From: Kitasatospora cinereorecta
GTDB taxonomy: Bacteria > Actinomycetota > Actinomycetes > Streptomycetales > Streptomycetaceae
DNA: 64,000 bases
Direction: 5' to 3'
Assembly (NCBI RefSeq): GCF_024172095.1
Contig: NZ_JAMZDX010000004.1
Coordinates: 868,001-932,000, forward strand
Shown here: positions 1-8,856 of the stretch, one piece after another
How the letters are laid out: the number at the start of each line of letters is the position of its first letter
Numbering within the stretch: the first letter of the stretch is position 1
Program-made: the position numbers and the translations under genes
Notes under the pieces: model-generated
The model's database searches: none
Told to the model about the DNA's origin: nothing
What the model saw: only the letters and a program-made list of their open reading frames with translations

Positions 1-25
1 GACCGCCGCGGCACCGGATCGACAG

Positions 26-1414
26 TCACCGTCCGCGCGTCGCGGGCCGCACCCCCGCCGGGTCGGCCGCAGCCGGCCGCGGAGCCGCCCCGCCCGGGCG
101 CTCGTACCGTCGCCTCAGAACCGGCACGGCGAGGACGCAGACCAGGGCGGCCCCGTAGGCGGCCTGCTGCGCCACCGGCCCGCCCGCCAGGTAGAGCACC
201 TGCCCGGCGGCCGGGACCGCCAGCCACTCCCACCGGCCGTCGAGCGCCACCAGCGCCACCACCAGCAGCCCGTACCACGGGTACGCCGGTGCGGCGAGCA
301 GCAGCGCCGTCCCGGTGACCAGCAGGGCTCCGCTCCAGGGGCGGTCCGGGTCACCGCACCGCAGCACCCGGGCGACCACCGCCACCAGGGCGAGGGCGGC
401 CGCCCACGGCGCCCAGCCGTGCGGAAGCACCGCCTGCAGGAGCCCGAACCGGTCGAGGTGCCCCTGCTCGTACCCCTCCTCCTTCAGATAGCCCGGCAGG
501 TAGCCGAGGACCGCCGCTCCGGAGACGGCGACGTGGGGCGCGTAGGCCAGCGCGAACGCCCCGGCGGCGCTGCCGAGGAGCACGAGGCCGGTCCGGACCG
601 GCCGGCGCGACAGCAGCCCGGACAGCGCGCCGGGCAGGGCGAGTGCGGGCAGCAGCTTGGTCGCGACCGCCGCGCCCAGCAGCCCGCCGCCGGCGGCGGC
701 TCGTCCGCGGGCCGCGCAGCCCAGCCCGGCCACCATCAGCAGGGCGCCGAGGGTGTCGATGTGCGCGTCATTGACCGCCCACACGGTGACCCCCGGGCAC
801 CACCCCCACAGCGCCGCCCGCCGGCCGCCCCGCCCGACCGCCGTCAGGACGCCGGTGGTGGCGAGGGCCAGCAGCGCACCGCCCACCTGGACGCCGCGCA
901 CCCCGCCCCCGAACAGATGGAGCGCGAGGAACCACGCCTGGGCGACCGGGGGGTAGATGGTGTGCACGGCGGGCCGGTTGATGCGGGTGCAGTCGCCCGC
1001 GGCCGTGCGGCGTTCGTCCCAGCCCGTGCAGCCGTCCCCCACCGGGAACAGGTCCGCGTCGCGCAGCCGGGCGAGTGCCGGGTCGTCCGGGGCGTGCGCG
1101 TACGGGGAGGTGCCGGCGGCCTGCACCCGGCCGTCCCACACGTACCGGTAGGCGTCGTCGCTGGTGCGCGGCGGTGCCAGCAGCCCGGCGGCCGCGACCA
1201 GGAAGCTCCCGGCGAGGACCAGCGGCACCACCTGACGGTCCGGCACCCGCCGCAGCAGCACCAGCGCGAGCACGAAGAGCGCGGTGTCGAGGGCGTACCA
1301 GCCGTAAAGCGGCCCGCGGTGCGCGAGCGTTCCGCCGACGGTCACGGTCAGCGCCAGCGCCGCCACCAGGGCGGTGAGGGCGAGCGCGCAGGGCAGGAGG
1401 GGGCGGGGGATCAC
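26..1414 (-). CDS. GT87/DUF2029-like polyprenol-mannose-dependent glycosyltransferase, membrane
   Basis: About 462 residues, mostly hydrophobic, with roughly ten membrane segments. An early loop carries the motif DDAYRYVWDGRV, followed by HAPDDP and a cysteine-containing loop (GDGC..GDCTRINRP) ending in TIYPPVAQ. This acidic first loop is the hallmark of the integral-membrane mannosyltransferases that use polyprenyl-phosphate-mannose (GT87/DUF2029 and relatives). The tail after the last membrane helix is short, basic and proline-rich. I chose the GTG at 1414 because the signal-like helix begins right after it and a G-rich stretch precedes it; the frame stays open far upstream, but that part is antisense shadow of the next gene. 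It is divergent from the oxidoreductase gene. Substrate is not deducible. Confidence 0.8.
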   Translation of the reverse strand: MIPRPLLPCALALTALVAALALTVTVGGTLAHRGPLYGWYALDTALFVLALVLLRRVPDRQVVPLVLAGSFLVAAAGLLAPPRTSDDAYRYVWDGRVQAAGTSPYAHAPDDPALARLRDADLFPVGDGCTGWDERRTAAGDCTRINRPAVHTIYPPVAQAWFLALHLFGGGVRGVQVGGALLALATTGVLTAVGRGGRRAALWGWCPGVTVWAVNDAHIDTLGALLMVAGLGCAARGRAAAGGGLLGAAVATKLLPALALPGALSGLLSRRPVRTGLVLLGSAAGAFALAYAPHVAVSGAAVLGYLPGYLKEEGYEQGHLDRFGLLQAVLPHGWAPWAAALALVAVVARVLRCGDPDRPWSGALLVTGTALLLAAPAYPWYGLLVVALVALDGRWEWLAVPAAGQVLYLAGGPVAQQAAYGAALVCVLAVPVLRRRYERPGGAAPRPAAADPAGVRPATRGR

Positions 1415-1528
1415 GCGCCCACCCTGCCACCGCCGTTGCGTCGCCGACCGCACCGGCGAGGCCGCCGTTCGGATTCCGTAAGCACGTCGAACCCCCCGTC
1501 CGAGGTGCGGGGACGCTTCGATGAAGGG

Positions 1529-2704
1529 GTGGAATCCAAGCTCTCCGACATCCGACGCCGGCTCGATCACCCGCTGCCGACGCCCCCGCCGTCCCTGCGC
1601 CGCGGCCCGTTCCGCGACGGCGCGTTCCGCTCCTCGCTGCACGAGCCGCGCACCGCCGTCGTGCTCGGCCGGTGGCTGGGCGCGGCCCTGCTGGTCTGCT
1701 TCCTCACCGGTCTGACCAGCCATCTGCTCCAGGACCCGCCCACCTGGCTGTCCGGCCTGCTGCCCGCGCGCCCGGCCAACGGCTACCGGGTCACCCAGGG
1801 GCTGCACGTCATCAGCGGCATCGCCGCGATCCCGCTCGCCGCGGCCAAGCTGTGGACCGTCTACCCCCGGCTGTTCGAGTGGCCGCCGGCCCGCAGCGTG
1901 CTCCACGCCCTGGAACGCCTCGGCATCGCCGTCCTGGTCGCCGCCGTGCTGCTCGAGGTCTTCACCGGCCTGCTGAACACCCTCCAGTGGTACCCGTGGC
2001 CGTTCCCCTTCCGGCAGACCCACTTCTGGCTCGGCTGGCTGGCCACCGGCGGCCTGCTGGTCCACATCGCCGTCAAGGCCCCGCTCATCGCCCGGCACTG
2101 GAGCCGACGCGGTACGCCGGTGCCCGGCCGACGCGCGTTCCTGACCTCGGTCACCGCGGCCGTCGGCGCCGTCACCCTCACCACGGCCGGACAGAGCGTG
2201 CCCTGGCTGCGCGGCCTCGACCTGCTCGCCCCGCGCCGGCCCGACCTGGGCTCCCAGGGGCTGCCGGTCAACCGCACCGCCGCCCAGGCCGGGACGCTCA
2301 CCGTCCCCGCCGACTGGCGGCTCGGCGTCGACGGACCGCGGCCGTACACCCTCTCCCTCGCCGAACTCGCCGAACTCCCCCAGCACGAAGCCGTCCTGCC
2401 GATCGCGTGCGTCGAGGGCTGGAGCGCGAGCGCCCGCTGGAGCGGGGTGCGCCTCGCCGACCTGCTGGCCCGGGCCGGCGCGCCCGCCGGGTCCGCGGTA
2501 CGCGTCACCTCGCTGGAGGCCGACGGCCCCTACCGGGTGATGGAGATGCCCGCCCAGTACGTCCGCGACCCGCTCACCCTGCTGGCCCTCCGGGTCAACG
2601 GCGCACCCCTGAACGCCGACCACGGCTGGCCCGCGCGGATCATCGCCCCCAACCGGCCTGGTGTGCTGCAGACCAAGTGGGTCGCCAGGATCGAGGTGAT
2701 CTGA
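1529..2704 (+). CDS. Membrane-anchored molybdopterin-dependent oxidoreductase (sulfite-oxidase fold)
   Basis: About 391 residues. Residues ~45-190 hold four hydrophobic helices with histidines (TSHLL, GLHVISG, THFWLGWL, LLVHIAVK), resembling a cytochrome b561/ferric-reductase-like membrane domain. A twin-arginine-like GRRAFL stretch and linker follow. Residues ~250-391 form a sulfite-oxidase-type Mo-cofactor domain with the expected Mo-ligand cysteine in LPIACVEGWS and the typical GVRLADLL and GWPARIIAPN segments. Such proteins oxidise or reduce small sulfur/oxygen compounds outside the membrane, with haem passing electrons. The start is a GTG at 1529; a GTG at 1505 is also in frame. The stop overlaps the next ATG by one base (TGATG), so the two are coupled. 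Confidence 0.85.
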   Translation: MESKLSDIRRRLDHPLPTPPPSLRRGPFRDGAFRSSLHEPRTAVVLGRWLGAALLVCFLTGLTSHLLQDPPTWLSGLLPARPANGYRVTQGLHVISGIAAIPLAAAKLWTVYPRLFEWPPARSVLHALERLGIAVLVAAVLLEVFTGLLNTLQWYPWPFPFRQTHFWLGWLATGGLLVHIAVKAPLIARHWSRRGTPVPGRRAFLTSVTAAVGAVTLTTAGQSVPWLRGLDLLAPRRPDLGSQGLPVNRTAAQAGTLTVPADWRLGVDGPRPYTLSLAELAELPQHEAVLPIACVEGWSASARWSGVRLADLLARAGAPAGSAVRVTSLEADGPYRVMEMPAQYVRDPLTLLALRVNGAPLNADHGWPARIIAPNRPGVLQTKWVARIEVI

Positions 2705-3153
2705 TGTCGGTGTCCACCTGGCTCCGCGGCGCCACCCTGGGCGCCGGTCTCGCCCTGACCGGCTACGGCCTGTACGGGCTGCTGACCGACCCCTACATCA
2801 CCGCCCCGTCGCAGGTGCTGGTCTGGGCGGTCGGCGGGCTCGTCCTGCACGACGGCCTGTGGGTCCCGCTGCTGTGCCTGGTCGGCGCGCGCCTGGTCCG
2901 CGGGCCCGTCCTGCGCGGCTGGCTGGTCGTGGCCGCGGCGGTCTCGGCCGTCGGGCTGCCGGCCGTCCTGCGGGCCGGTGACGACCACGGCAACCCGTCG
3001 GTGCTGCCGCTGCCCTACCTGCGCAACTGGCTGCTGGTCCTGGCCGCCACCGCCGCGCTCGCGCTGTTGATCGCGGTGCTGATCGCGCTCGCCCGGCGGT
3101 GGCGCGGGTCCCGGCCGATCAGTCGCCCGGCACCCCGGGAAGACCGGTCGTGA
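2704..3153 (+). CDS. Small membrane protein coupled to the Mo-oxidoreductase
   Basis: 149 residues with about four membrane helices and a basic tail. The ATG overlaps the stop codon of the preceding molybdopterin oxidoreductase (TGATG), so the two are translationally coupled and probably act together, for example as an accessory membrane subunit. I see no cofactor motif beyond isolated histidines (VLHDGLW, DDHGNPS). The gene end overlaps the convergent MTA phosphorylase end by about 35 bp. Confidence 0.75.
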   Translation: MSVSTWLRGATLGAGLALTGYGLYGLLTDPYITAPSQVLVWAVGGLVLHDGLWVPLLCLVGARLVRGPVLRGWLVVAAAVSAVGLPAVLRAGDDHGNPSVLPLPYLRNWLLVLAATAALALLIAVLIALARRWRGSRPISRPAPREDRS

Positions 3154-3973
3154 GTCCGTCCAGCGCGTGCCCGCACGGGCACGCGCGGACGGCGGGCAGC
3201 AGCTCGACCGCCTTGAACAGCACCGTGCGCAGCCGCTCGACGTTGCGGGCGAAGACCTCCAGCACCTCGGCGTGGGTGACGCCCTCACCGCTCTCCACAC
3301 CCGCGTCGAGGTCGGTGACCAGCGCGATCGAGGTGTAGCAGAGCCCGAGTTCGCGGGCCAGCACGGCCTCCGGGTGGCCGGTCATGCCGACCACCGACCA
3401 GCCGTTGTCGGCGTACCAGCGCGACTCCGCGCGGGTGGAGAACCGAGGTCCCTCGATGACCACCAGCGTCCCGCCGTCCACCGGATCCCACGCCGCTCCC
3501 GCGGCCGCGTCGAGGGACGCCCGTCGCCCGGCGGGGCAGTACGGATCGGCCGCCGACACGTGCACCACCCCCGGCACCGTCCCGTCCGGCAGCGGCAGTC
3601 CGTCGTAGAAGGTCTGCACCCGCCCCGACGTCCGGTCGACGAACTGGTCGGGCACGAGCAGCGTCCCCGGACCGAACTGCGGCCTCAGCCCGCCCACCGC
3701 ACACGGCCCGAGCACCTGCCGCACCCCCAGCGAGTGCAGCGCCCACAGGTTCGCCCGGTAGTTGATCCGGTGCGGCGGCAGGCTGTGCCCGCGACCGTGG
3801 CGCGGCAGGAACGCGACCCGCCGCCCGGCCACCTCGCCCACGAACAGCGCGTCGCTCGGCGGCCCGTACGGCGTCTCCACCCGGACCTCGACCACGTCGT
3901 CCGCCAGCGTGTAGAGCCCCGAGCCCCCGATCACTCCGATCTCGGCCCTCGGCGTCCCATGACCGACCGTCAT
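3119..3973 (-). CDS. mtnP: S-methyl-5'-thioadenosine phosphorylase
   Basis: 284 residues of the MTAP/PNP-type phosphorylase family. The N-terminus has GVIGGSGLY, then the phosphate-binding FLPRHGRGH(S/D)xPPHxINYRANxxAL block, VVIEGPRFSTRAES, and GMTGHPEAVLARELGLCYTSIALVTDLDAG, all in the expected order. It phosphorolyses methylthioadenosine, the by-product of polyamine synthesis and other SAM-consuming reactions, to methylthioribose-1-phosphate and adenine. The start at 3973 is preceded by GAGGAGAGGGG; an in-frame ATG nine codons upstream lacks such a site. It lies convergent to the oxidoreductase operon. Confidence 0.93.
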   Translation of the reverse strand: MTVGHGTPRAEIGVIGGSGLYTLADDVVEVRVETPYGPPSDALFVGEVAGRRVAFLPRHGRGHSLPPHRINYRANLWALHSLGVRQVLGPCAVGGLRPQFGPGTLLVPDQFVDRTSGRVQTFYDGLPLPDGTVPGVVHVSAADPYCPAGRRASLDAAAGAAWDPVDGGTLVVIEGPRFSTRAESRWYADNGWSVVGMTGHPEAVLARELGLCYTSIALVTDLDAGVESGEGVTHAEVLEVFARNVERLRTVLFKAVELLPAVRACPCGHALDGLTTGLPGVPGD

Positions 3974-4075
3974 CCTCGTCCCCTCTCCTCGATCCGGCAT
4001 CCCGCCACTGTAGGAGTCGTACCGGAGCGATCCGGGGAGAGCGGCCTTACGGTTCCCGAACGACGTCGGACCGGT

Positions 4076-4678
4076 TCAGCGGGTCAGGCCGTGCAGCAGG
4101 AGGTCGGCGAGGTGGGCGTAGGCCTCGGCGTCGGCGAGGCCGGTGGCCGCGACCACCTGGCGCTGCTGAATGCGGACCATCACCGAGCTGATCACGTCCG
4201 CCGCGAACACGACGTGCACGTCGCGGAAGATCCCGGCGCTGACGCCTTCCTCGATCAGCTGCTGGATCCGGGCGGCTGCGGCCCGGGTGTTGCGCTCGTA
4301 CACCTCGGCGGCGGGCTCGAACACCGCCACGTCGTCGAAGAAGGCCGCTGACGCGGTCGCCAGTTCGGCGGCGACGGCACGCAGGTAGGCGGCGAGCCGA
4401 CCGGCCGGGTCGGTCTCGGCGGCGAGGGCGGCCTCCACCCGCTCGGTGGCGCGGCGGAAGAAGTACACCACGGCGGCCCGGATGAGCTGCTCCTTGCTGC
4501 CGGCCAGCCCGTACAGGGTGCGCTTGGAGCAGTGCAGCCGGATGGCGAGGTCGTCGAGGGTGAGCTGGGCGAAGCCGTCACCGGTCAGCAGTGCGACCAG
4601 GTCCTCGAACAGCTCGGCGCGGCGGGCGGCGCCGCGTCCGGTGGGCCGTGCGTCCGGTGTGGCTGAGGTCTCGATCAC
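4076..4678 (-). CDS. TetR-family transcriptional regulator of the adjacent acyl-CoA genes
   Basis: 200 residues. Residues ~15-65 form a TetR helix-turn-helix (LFEDLVALL, LTLDDLAIRLHCSKRTLYGLAGSKEQLI); the rest is an all-helical ligand domain. The GTG start at 4678 leaves an ~80-bp divergent spacer to an acyl-CoA dehydrogenase, and that spacer contains a perfect 7-bp-arm palindrome. By analogy with FadR/PsrA-type TetR proteins it probably represses both directions and is released by an acyl-CoA; the ligand is inference. Confidence 0.88.
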   Translation of the reverse strand: MIETSATPDARPTGRGAARRAELFEDLVALLTGDGFAQLTLDDLAIRLHCSKRTLYGLAGSKEQLIRAAVVYFFRRATERVEAALAAETDPAGRLAAYLRAVAAELATASAAFFDDVAVFEPAAEVYERNTRAAAARIQQLIEEGVSAGIFRDVHVVFAADVISSVMVRIQQRQVVAATGLADAEAYAHLADLLLHGLTR

Positions 4679-4716
4679 CGGATCAGTATTCCAGGGCGAG
4701 TCTCGCGCTACGCTAT

Positions 4717-4734
4717 GCGGTACTGACGTACCGC
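4717..4734. promoter_or_regulatory. Candidate TetR operator between regulator and acyl-CoA dehydrogenase
   Basis: Perfect palindrome GCGGTAC-TGAC-GTACCGC centred in the spacer between the divergent TetR gene (start 4678) and acyl-CoA dehydrogenase gene (start 4759). Position 25-40 bp from both starts fits repression of both promoters. Confidence 0.6.
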
Positions 4735-4758
4735 TGTGAGTACCACTTGGAGCCTGCC

Positions 4759-5898
4759 ATGGCCGTCGACCGCCTTCTTCCCACCGAGGAGGCCGAGGAC
4801 CTGCTCGCACTCGTCCGCGACCTCGCCGACCGCGAACTCGCCACCCGGGTCGAGGAGCACGAGAGCACCGAGACCTACCCCGAGGGGCTGTTCGCCACCC
4901 TCGGCAAGGCCGGCCTGCTCGGCCTGCCGTACCCGGAGGAGTTCGGCGGCGGCGACCAGCCGTACGAGGTCTACCTCCAGGTGCTGGAGGAGCTGGCCGC
5001 GCGCTGGGCCGCGGTCGCGGTCGCCACCAGCGTCCACACGCTGGCCTGCCACCCGCTGAACTCCTACGGCACCGAAGCGCAGAAGGAGCGCTGGCTGCCG
5101 GCCGCCCTGGCGGGCGAGCTGGTCGGCGGCTACAGCCTCTCCGAGCCGCAGGCCGGCTCGGACGCGGGTTCGCTCGCCTGCAAGGCGCAGCGGACGGACG
5201 AGGGCTTCCGGATCACCGGCACCAAGGCCTGGATCACCCACGGCGGGAAGGCCGGCTTCTACGCGCTGTTCGCCCGCACCGCGCCGGGCAGCGGCGGCGT
5301 CTCCTGCTTCCTGGCGCCCGGCGCCACCGAGGGCCTGTCCTTCGGCGCCCCGGAGAAGAAGATGGGCCTCCAGGGCATCCCGACCTGCGCCGCCTACTGG
5401 GACGGCGCCGAACTCGACGCCGACCGCCTGATCGGCACCGAGGGCCAGGGCCTGCAGATCGCCTTCAGCGCCCTGGACTCCGGCCGGCTCGGCATCGCCG
5501 CCTGCGCGACCGGCGTCGCCCAGGCCGCGCTCGACGCGGCGGTCGCCTACGCCAACGAGCGGACCACCTTCGGCCGGAAGATCATCGACCACCAGGGTCT
5601 GGGCTTCCTGCTCGCCGACATGGCCGCCGCCGTCGACTCCGCCCGGGCCACCTACCTCGACGCCGCCCGGCGCCGCGACGCCGGCCGACCGTTCGGACGC
5701 CAGGCCAGTGTCGCCAAGCTGGTCGCCACCGACGCCGCGATGAAGGTCACCACCGACGCCGTCCAGGTGCTCGGCGGCTACGGCTACACCCGCGACTTCC
5801 CGGTGGAACGCTACATGCGCGAGGCGAAGATCATGCAGATCTTCGAGGGCACCAACCAGATCCAGCGGCTCGTCATCAGCCGCGGCCTCGGCCGCTGA
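4759..5898 (+). CDS. Acyl-CoA dehydrogenase
   Basis: 379 residues, normal length for the family. Clear FAD-binding blocks (YSLSEPQAGSDAGS, ITGTKAWITHGG), the dimer/FAD segment (ERTTFGRKIIDHQGL) and the C-terminal catalytic-base segment YMREAKIMQIFEGTNQIQR, whose Glu (FEG) is the expected alpha-proton abstractor. It introduces a 2,3-double bond into an acyl-CoA thioester. ATG at 4759 follows TTGGAG. It forms a probable operon with the SDR gene 43 bp downstream; together they cover the dehydrogenation and 3-hydroxyacyl oxidation steps of a (possibly branched) acyl-CoA beta-oxidation route. Confidence 0.93.
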   Translation: MAVDRLLPTEEAEDLLALVRDLADRELATRVEEHESTETYPEGLFATLGKAGLLGLPYPEEFGGGDQPYEVYLQVLEELAARWAAVAVATSVHTLACHPLNSYGTEAQKERWLPAALAGELVGGYSLSEPQAGSDAGSLACKAQRTDEGFRITGTKAWITHGGKAGFYALFARTAPGSGGVSCFLAPGATEGLSFGAPEKKMGLQGIPTCAAYWDGAELDADRLIGTEGQGLQIAFSALDSGRLGIAACATGVAQAALDAAVAYANERTTFGRKIIDHQGLGFLLADMAAAVDSARATYLDAARRRDAGRPFGRQASVAKLVATDAAMKVTTDAVQVLGGYGYTRDFPVERYMREAKIMQIFEGTNQIQRLVISRGLGR

Positions 5899-5941
5899 CC
5901 CGACCGCCCCCGGACACCCACACCCCGACGAGGAGCTTCGC

Positions 5942-6703
5942 ATGGACATCACCGGATCCGCCGCCCTGGTCACCGGCGCCGCCTCGGGCCTGGGCGCGGC
6001 CACCGCCGCCGCCCTCGCCGCCCGCGGCGCCACCGTGTACGGCCTGGACCTGCCCAAGGCCGTCGAGGCCGCCGGCGAGCAGCCGGACGGCGTCACCCTG
6101 CTGGCCGCCGACGTCACGGCCGAGGAGCCGGTCCGCGCCGCGCTGGCCCGGATCGACGCGGACGGCCACCGGCTGCGGCTGGCCGTCAACTGCGCCGGCA
6201 TCGCCCCCTCGGCCCGCATCCTGGGCCGCAAGGGCCCGCACGACCTGGCGCTGTTCCAGGCCGTGCTGAACGTCAATCTGCTCGGCACCTTCAACGTCAT
6301 GCGGCTGGCCGCCGAGTCCATCGCGCGGCACGAGCCCGACGGCCACGGGCAGCGCGGCGTGATCGTCAACACCGCCTCGATCGCCGCCTTCGAGGGCCAG
6401 GTCGGCCAGATCGCCTACGCCGCGTCGAAGGCCGGCGTGGCGGGCATGACCATCACCGCCGCCCGCGACCTCGCCCAGTACGGCATCCGGGTGGTCACCA
6501 TCGCGCCCGGCATCGTCGACACCCCGATGATGGCCGGCTTCGGCGACGAGGTCCGGGCCGGCCTCGCCGCGGGCGTGACCTTCCCGCAGCGCCTCGCCGA
6601 GCCCACCGAGTACGCCCGCCTGGTCACCATGGTCACCGAGCACGACTACCTCAACGGCGAGACCATCCGGATGGACGGCGCCCTGCGGATGGCCGCCCGC
6701 TGA
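5942..6703 (+). CDS. SDR oxidoreductase, HSD10-like 3-hydroxyacyl-CoA dehydrogenase
   Basis: 253 residues, classical SDR. NAD-binding TGAASGLGAAT at the N-terminus, NCAGIAPS, catalytic Ser in NTASIAAFEG, and the YAASK catalytic Tyr/Lys pair. The stretch FEGQVGQIAYAASKAGV and the overall layout match the HSD10/HADH2-type enzymes that oxidise 3-hydroxy(-2-methyl)acyl-CoA. AGGAG lies 7 bases before the ATG. Downstream of and co-directional with the acyl-CoA dehydrogenase. Confidence 0.9.
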   Translation: MDITGSAALVTGAASGLGAATAAALAARGATVYGLDLPKAVEAAGEQPDGVTLLAADVTAEEPVRAALARIDADGHRLRLAVNCAGIAPSARILGRKGPHDLALFQAVLNVNLLGTFNVMRLAAESIARHEPDGHGQRGVIVNTASIAAFEGQVGQIAYAASKAGVAGMTITAARDLAQYGIRVVTIAPGIVDTPMMAGFGDEVRAGLAAGVTFPQRLAEPTEYARLVTMVTEHDYLNGETIRMDGALRMAAR

Positions 6704-6951
6704 CGGCTGACTCAAGGCCCGGAGACCGCGGAAGGCCGGAGAGCCCGCCCGATCACAGCGTGGGCTCTCCGCCAGTCCATCGGCCCTCCCGTGCCACCCG
6801 TGCCACCCGTGGGTCCGCTCTCGGCCTTATGCGACGCGTCAAGATCGCGTAAAGTCGGGACGGGTGTGCCGGGAAGTCTGGTCGGCGCGGGGAACGGGTG
6901 CGTCGCGGTGTGCGGCGCCGGCCCCGGGTGATGAAGTCGAGGGCTTGTCGA

Positions 6952-8523
6952 ATGCGCGCCGTGGGAGTCGTTCTCTTTCTCGTCGTCCTGGGCACCGTGG
7001 TGGCCACGGGGGCGCGCCGTTGGCGGATCCCGGCGCCGTCGCTGCTGGTGCTGGCCGGAGTCGCCGTCGCGTCGATTCCCGGGGTGCCCGCCCTCCACAT
7101 CGCCCCGCAGACGATCGCGCTGGTGGTCCTCCCGCCGTTGCTGTACGCCTCCGCCGAGGAGTTGTCGCTGCGGGACCTGAAGACGGTGTGGCGGCCGGTA
7201 ACGGTGCTGGTGTTCGGCCTGGTGCTGGCCTCCGCCGCCATGGTCGGTGCGCTCGCCGTGGCCCTGACTCCGCTGCACGCGTCGATGGCGTTCGTCCTGG
7301 GCGCGATCCTCGCGAGCACCGATCCGGTGGCGGTCACCGCGCTGGGCCGACGGCTGGCCCTGCCCAGCCGGATGCAGACGCTGGTCCAGGCGGAGAGCCT
7401 GTTCAACGACGCGTCCTCGCTGGTGCTGTTCCGCGTGGCGGTCACCGTCGCGGTGACGTCGGGCGCGTTCAGCCCGCTCGGCGCGGGCGGGGAGTTCCTC
7501 CGACTGGCCGGGGGCGGCCTCCTGGTCGGCACCGCGCTGGGCGGTGTGGTGATCGTGATCCGGCGGCGGACCGCCGACCCGGTCCTCGAGACCGTCATCG
7601 CCCTGGTCACTCCGTACGCCGCCTACGTCGTCGCGGAACAGTCACACACCTCGGGCGTCACGGCGGTGGTCGTCGCGGGAGTGGTACTGGGCCGCTCCGG
7701 GCAGCGACTCAGCGACGCCCGGATCCGCCTGCAACTGCACGCCGTCTACGGCGTCGTGGTGTTCCTGCTGGAAACCGTCGTGTTCGCCGTGATCGGACTG
7801 GAACTGCCCGCCCTCGTCCGCGACCTCTCCCCCGGCACGGGCTGGTGGCCGCTCCAGGCCATCACGATCGCCGCCGCCCTCCTGGCCCTGCGGGTGCTGT
7901 GGATGCTGCCCGTCTCCAGCAGCCTCACCCCGGCCGACGCCCGCCACTCCTGGCCGGTGGCGGCTGTCCTGACCTGGGCCGGTACCCGTGGCGTCATGCC
8001 GCTCGCCGCCGCCCTGTCCATCCCGCTGGTCACCGACAGCGGCCAGGCCTTGCCCGGGCGGCCCCTGGTGCTGGTGCTCACCACCGCCGTCGTCGTCCTC
8101 ACCCTCATCGCCCAAGGCCTCACCCTCGCGCCCTTGGTCAGCCGTTCGGGAATCGCCCTCGAACCCGAGCACACCGCCCGCGAGGAAGCGGAGGCCCGCG
8201 CCCGCCTCGCGCGCACAGCCCTCGCCCACCTCGACGCCCAGAGTGGATCCGAGATCACCGACGAACTCGTCCTGGACCGGGTGCGGCGCGCTCTGGACGC
8301 CCGCCTCCAGCAGGCCGACGAAGCGGCCCACGCCCCGGGCGGCGCCGGCGAGGCCGGCACCCATCTCGCCGCCTACACGGCGTTGCGGCGCGAGGTGCTG
8401 GCGATCCAGAGCACGGAACTGCGGCGTCTGTACGACGAGCACGAGATCAGTGACACGACCCGTCGTGAGATCCAGCACGATCTCGACCAGCAGGAGATCG
8501 CCCTCACCGACGATGCCCGGTGA
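6952..8523 (+). CDS. Na+/H+ antiporter, CPA1 (NhaP/NHE-like) family
   Basis: 523 residues; about 12 membrane helices then a cytoplasmic tail of ~110 residues rich in charged helix. Family signatures: ILASTDPVAVTALG, QAESLFNDASSLVLF (the ND ion-binding pair) and TWAGTRGVMPLAAALSIP. It exchanges cytoplasmic Na+ or K+ for H+ in pH or salt homeostasis. I chose ATG 6952, 9 bases after GAGGG; an in-frame ATG at 6898 has no ribosome site. The 248-bp upstream gap holds only a short CGTGCCACC tandem repeat (about 6789-6812). Confidence 0.9.
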   Translation: MRAVGVVLFLVVLGTVVATGARRWRIPAPSLLVLAGVAVASIPGVPALHIAPQTIALVVLPPLLYASAEELSLRDLKTVWRPVTVLVFGLVLASAAMVGALAVALTPLHASMAFVLGAILASTDPVAVTALGRRLALPSRMQTLVQAESLFNDASSLVLFRVAVTVAVTSGAFSPLGAGGEFLRLAGGGLLVGTALGGVVIVIRRRTADPVLETVIALVTPYAAYVVAEQSHTSGVTAVVVAGVVLGRSGQRLSDARIRLQLHAVYGVVVFLLETVVFAVIGLELPALVRDLSPGTGWWPLQAITIAAALLALRVLWMLPVSSSLTPADARHSWPVAAVLTWAGTRGVMPLAAALSIPLVTDSGQALPGRPLVLVLTTAVVVLTLIAQGLTLAPLVSRSGIALEPEHTAREEAEARARLARTALAHLDAQSGSEITDELVLDRVRRALDARLQQADEAAHAPGGAGEAGTHLAAYTALRREVLAIQSTELRRLYDEHEISDTTRREIQHDLDQQEIALTDDAR

Positions 8524-8790
8524 TCGGAATCGCGCCGACGGCCCGGCGGCTCGGGTCCGCCGCATGCGGTACCACGGCCGCAGGCTCCCCCGGCCGCTGG
8601 AGTCGCCGTAAGCGGCCGTCGGGGGGGAGGTCGGCGAAGACGCAGACCTCCGTACTCACGGCCGATCCGTCCTTCTTGGCGAGGTGGCAGGTGGGCAGGT
8701 CGGCGTACCTGCTGCCCTCGTAGAGCTCCGCGTGGACCTCGGCCTCGCCGCCGGCGACGAGCGTACGCCGGTAGGCAATGTGGCCGAGGC
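8504..8790 (-). pseudogene. Possible gene remnant without a start codon
   Basis: Between the antiporter and the hydrolase, the minus strand carries a stretch with normal protein-like composition (GHIAYRRTLVAGG, EVHAELYEGSRY, DLPTCHLAKKDG, STEVCVFADLP) that ends in a stop at 8504, inside the antiporter's last codons. No ATG/GTG/TTG with a ribosome site opens it, and its upstream frame runs into antisense of the hydrolase. I do not recognise the family. It may be a decayed gene 3' end or a gene whose start lies behind an undetected frameshift. Confidence 0.3.
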
Positions 8791-8856
8791 ATGCGGTCCG
8801 GGCGGCCCATGAGCCGTCGGTGCGCTGCCGGCAGCCGGGGTGGAAGTGGCGGGAGC

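Noticed and set aside
1415..2623. Long minus-strand open frame continuing upstream of the GT87-like gene
   Set aside because: It is antisense to the molybdopterin oxidoreductase, has Gly/Arg/Gln-rich non-protein composition, and lacks a ribosome site.
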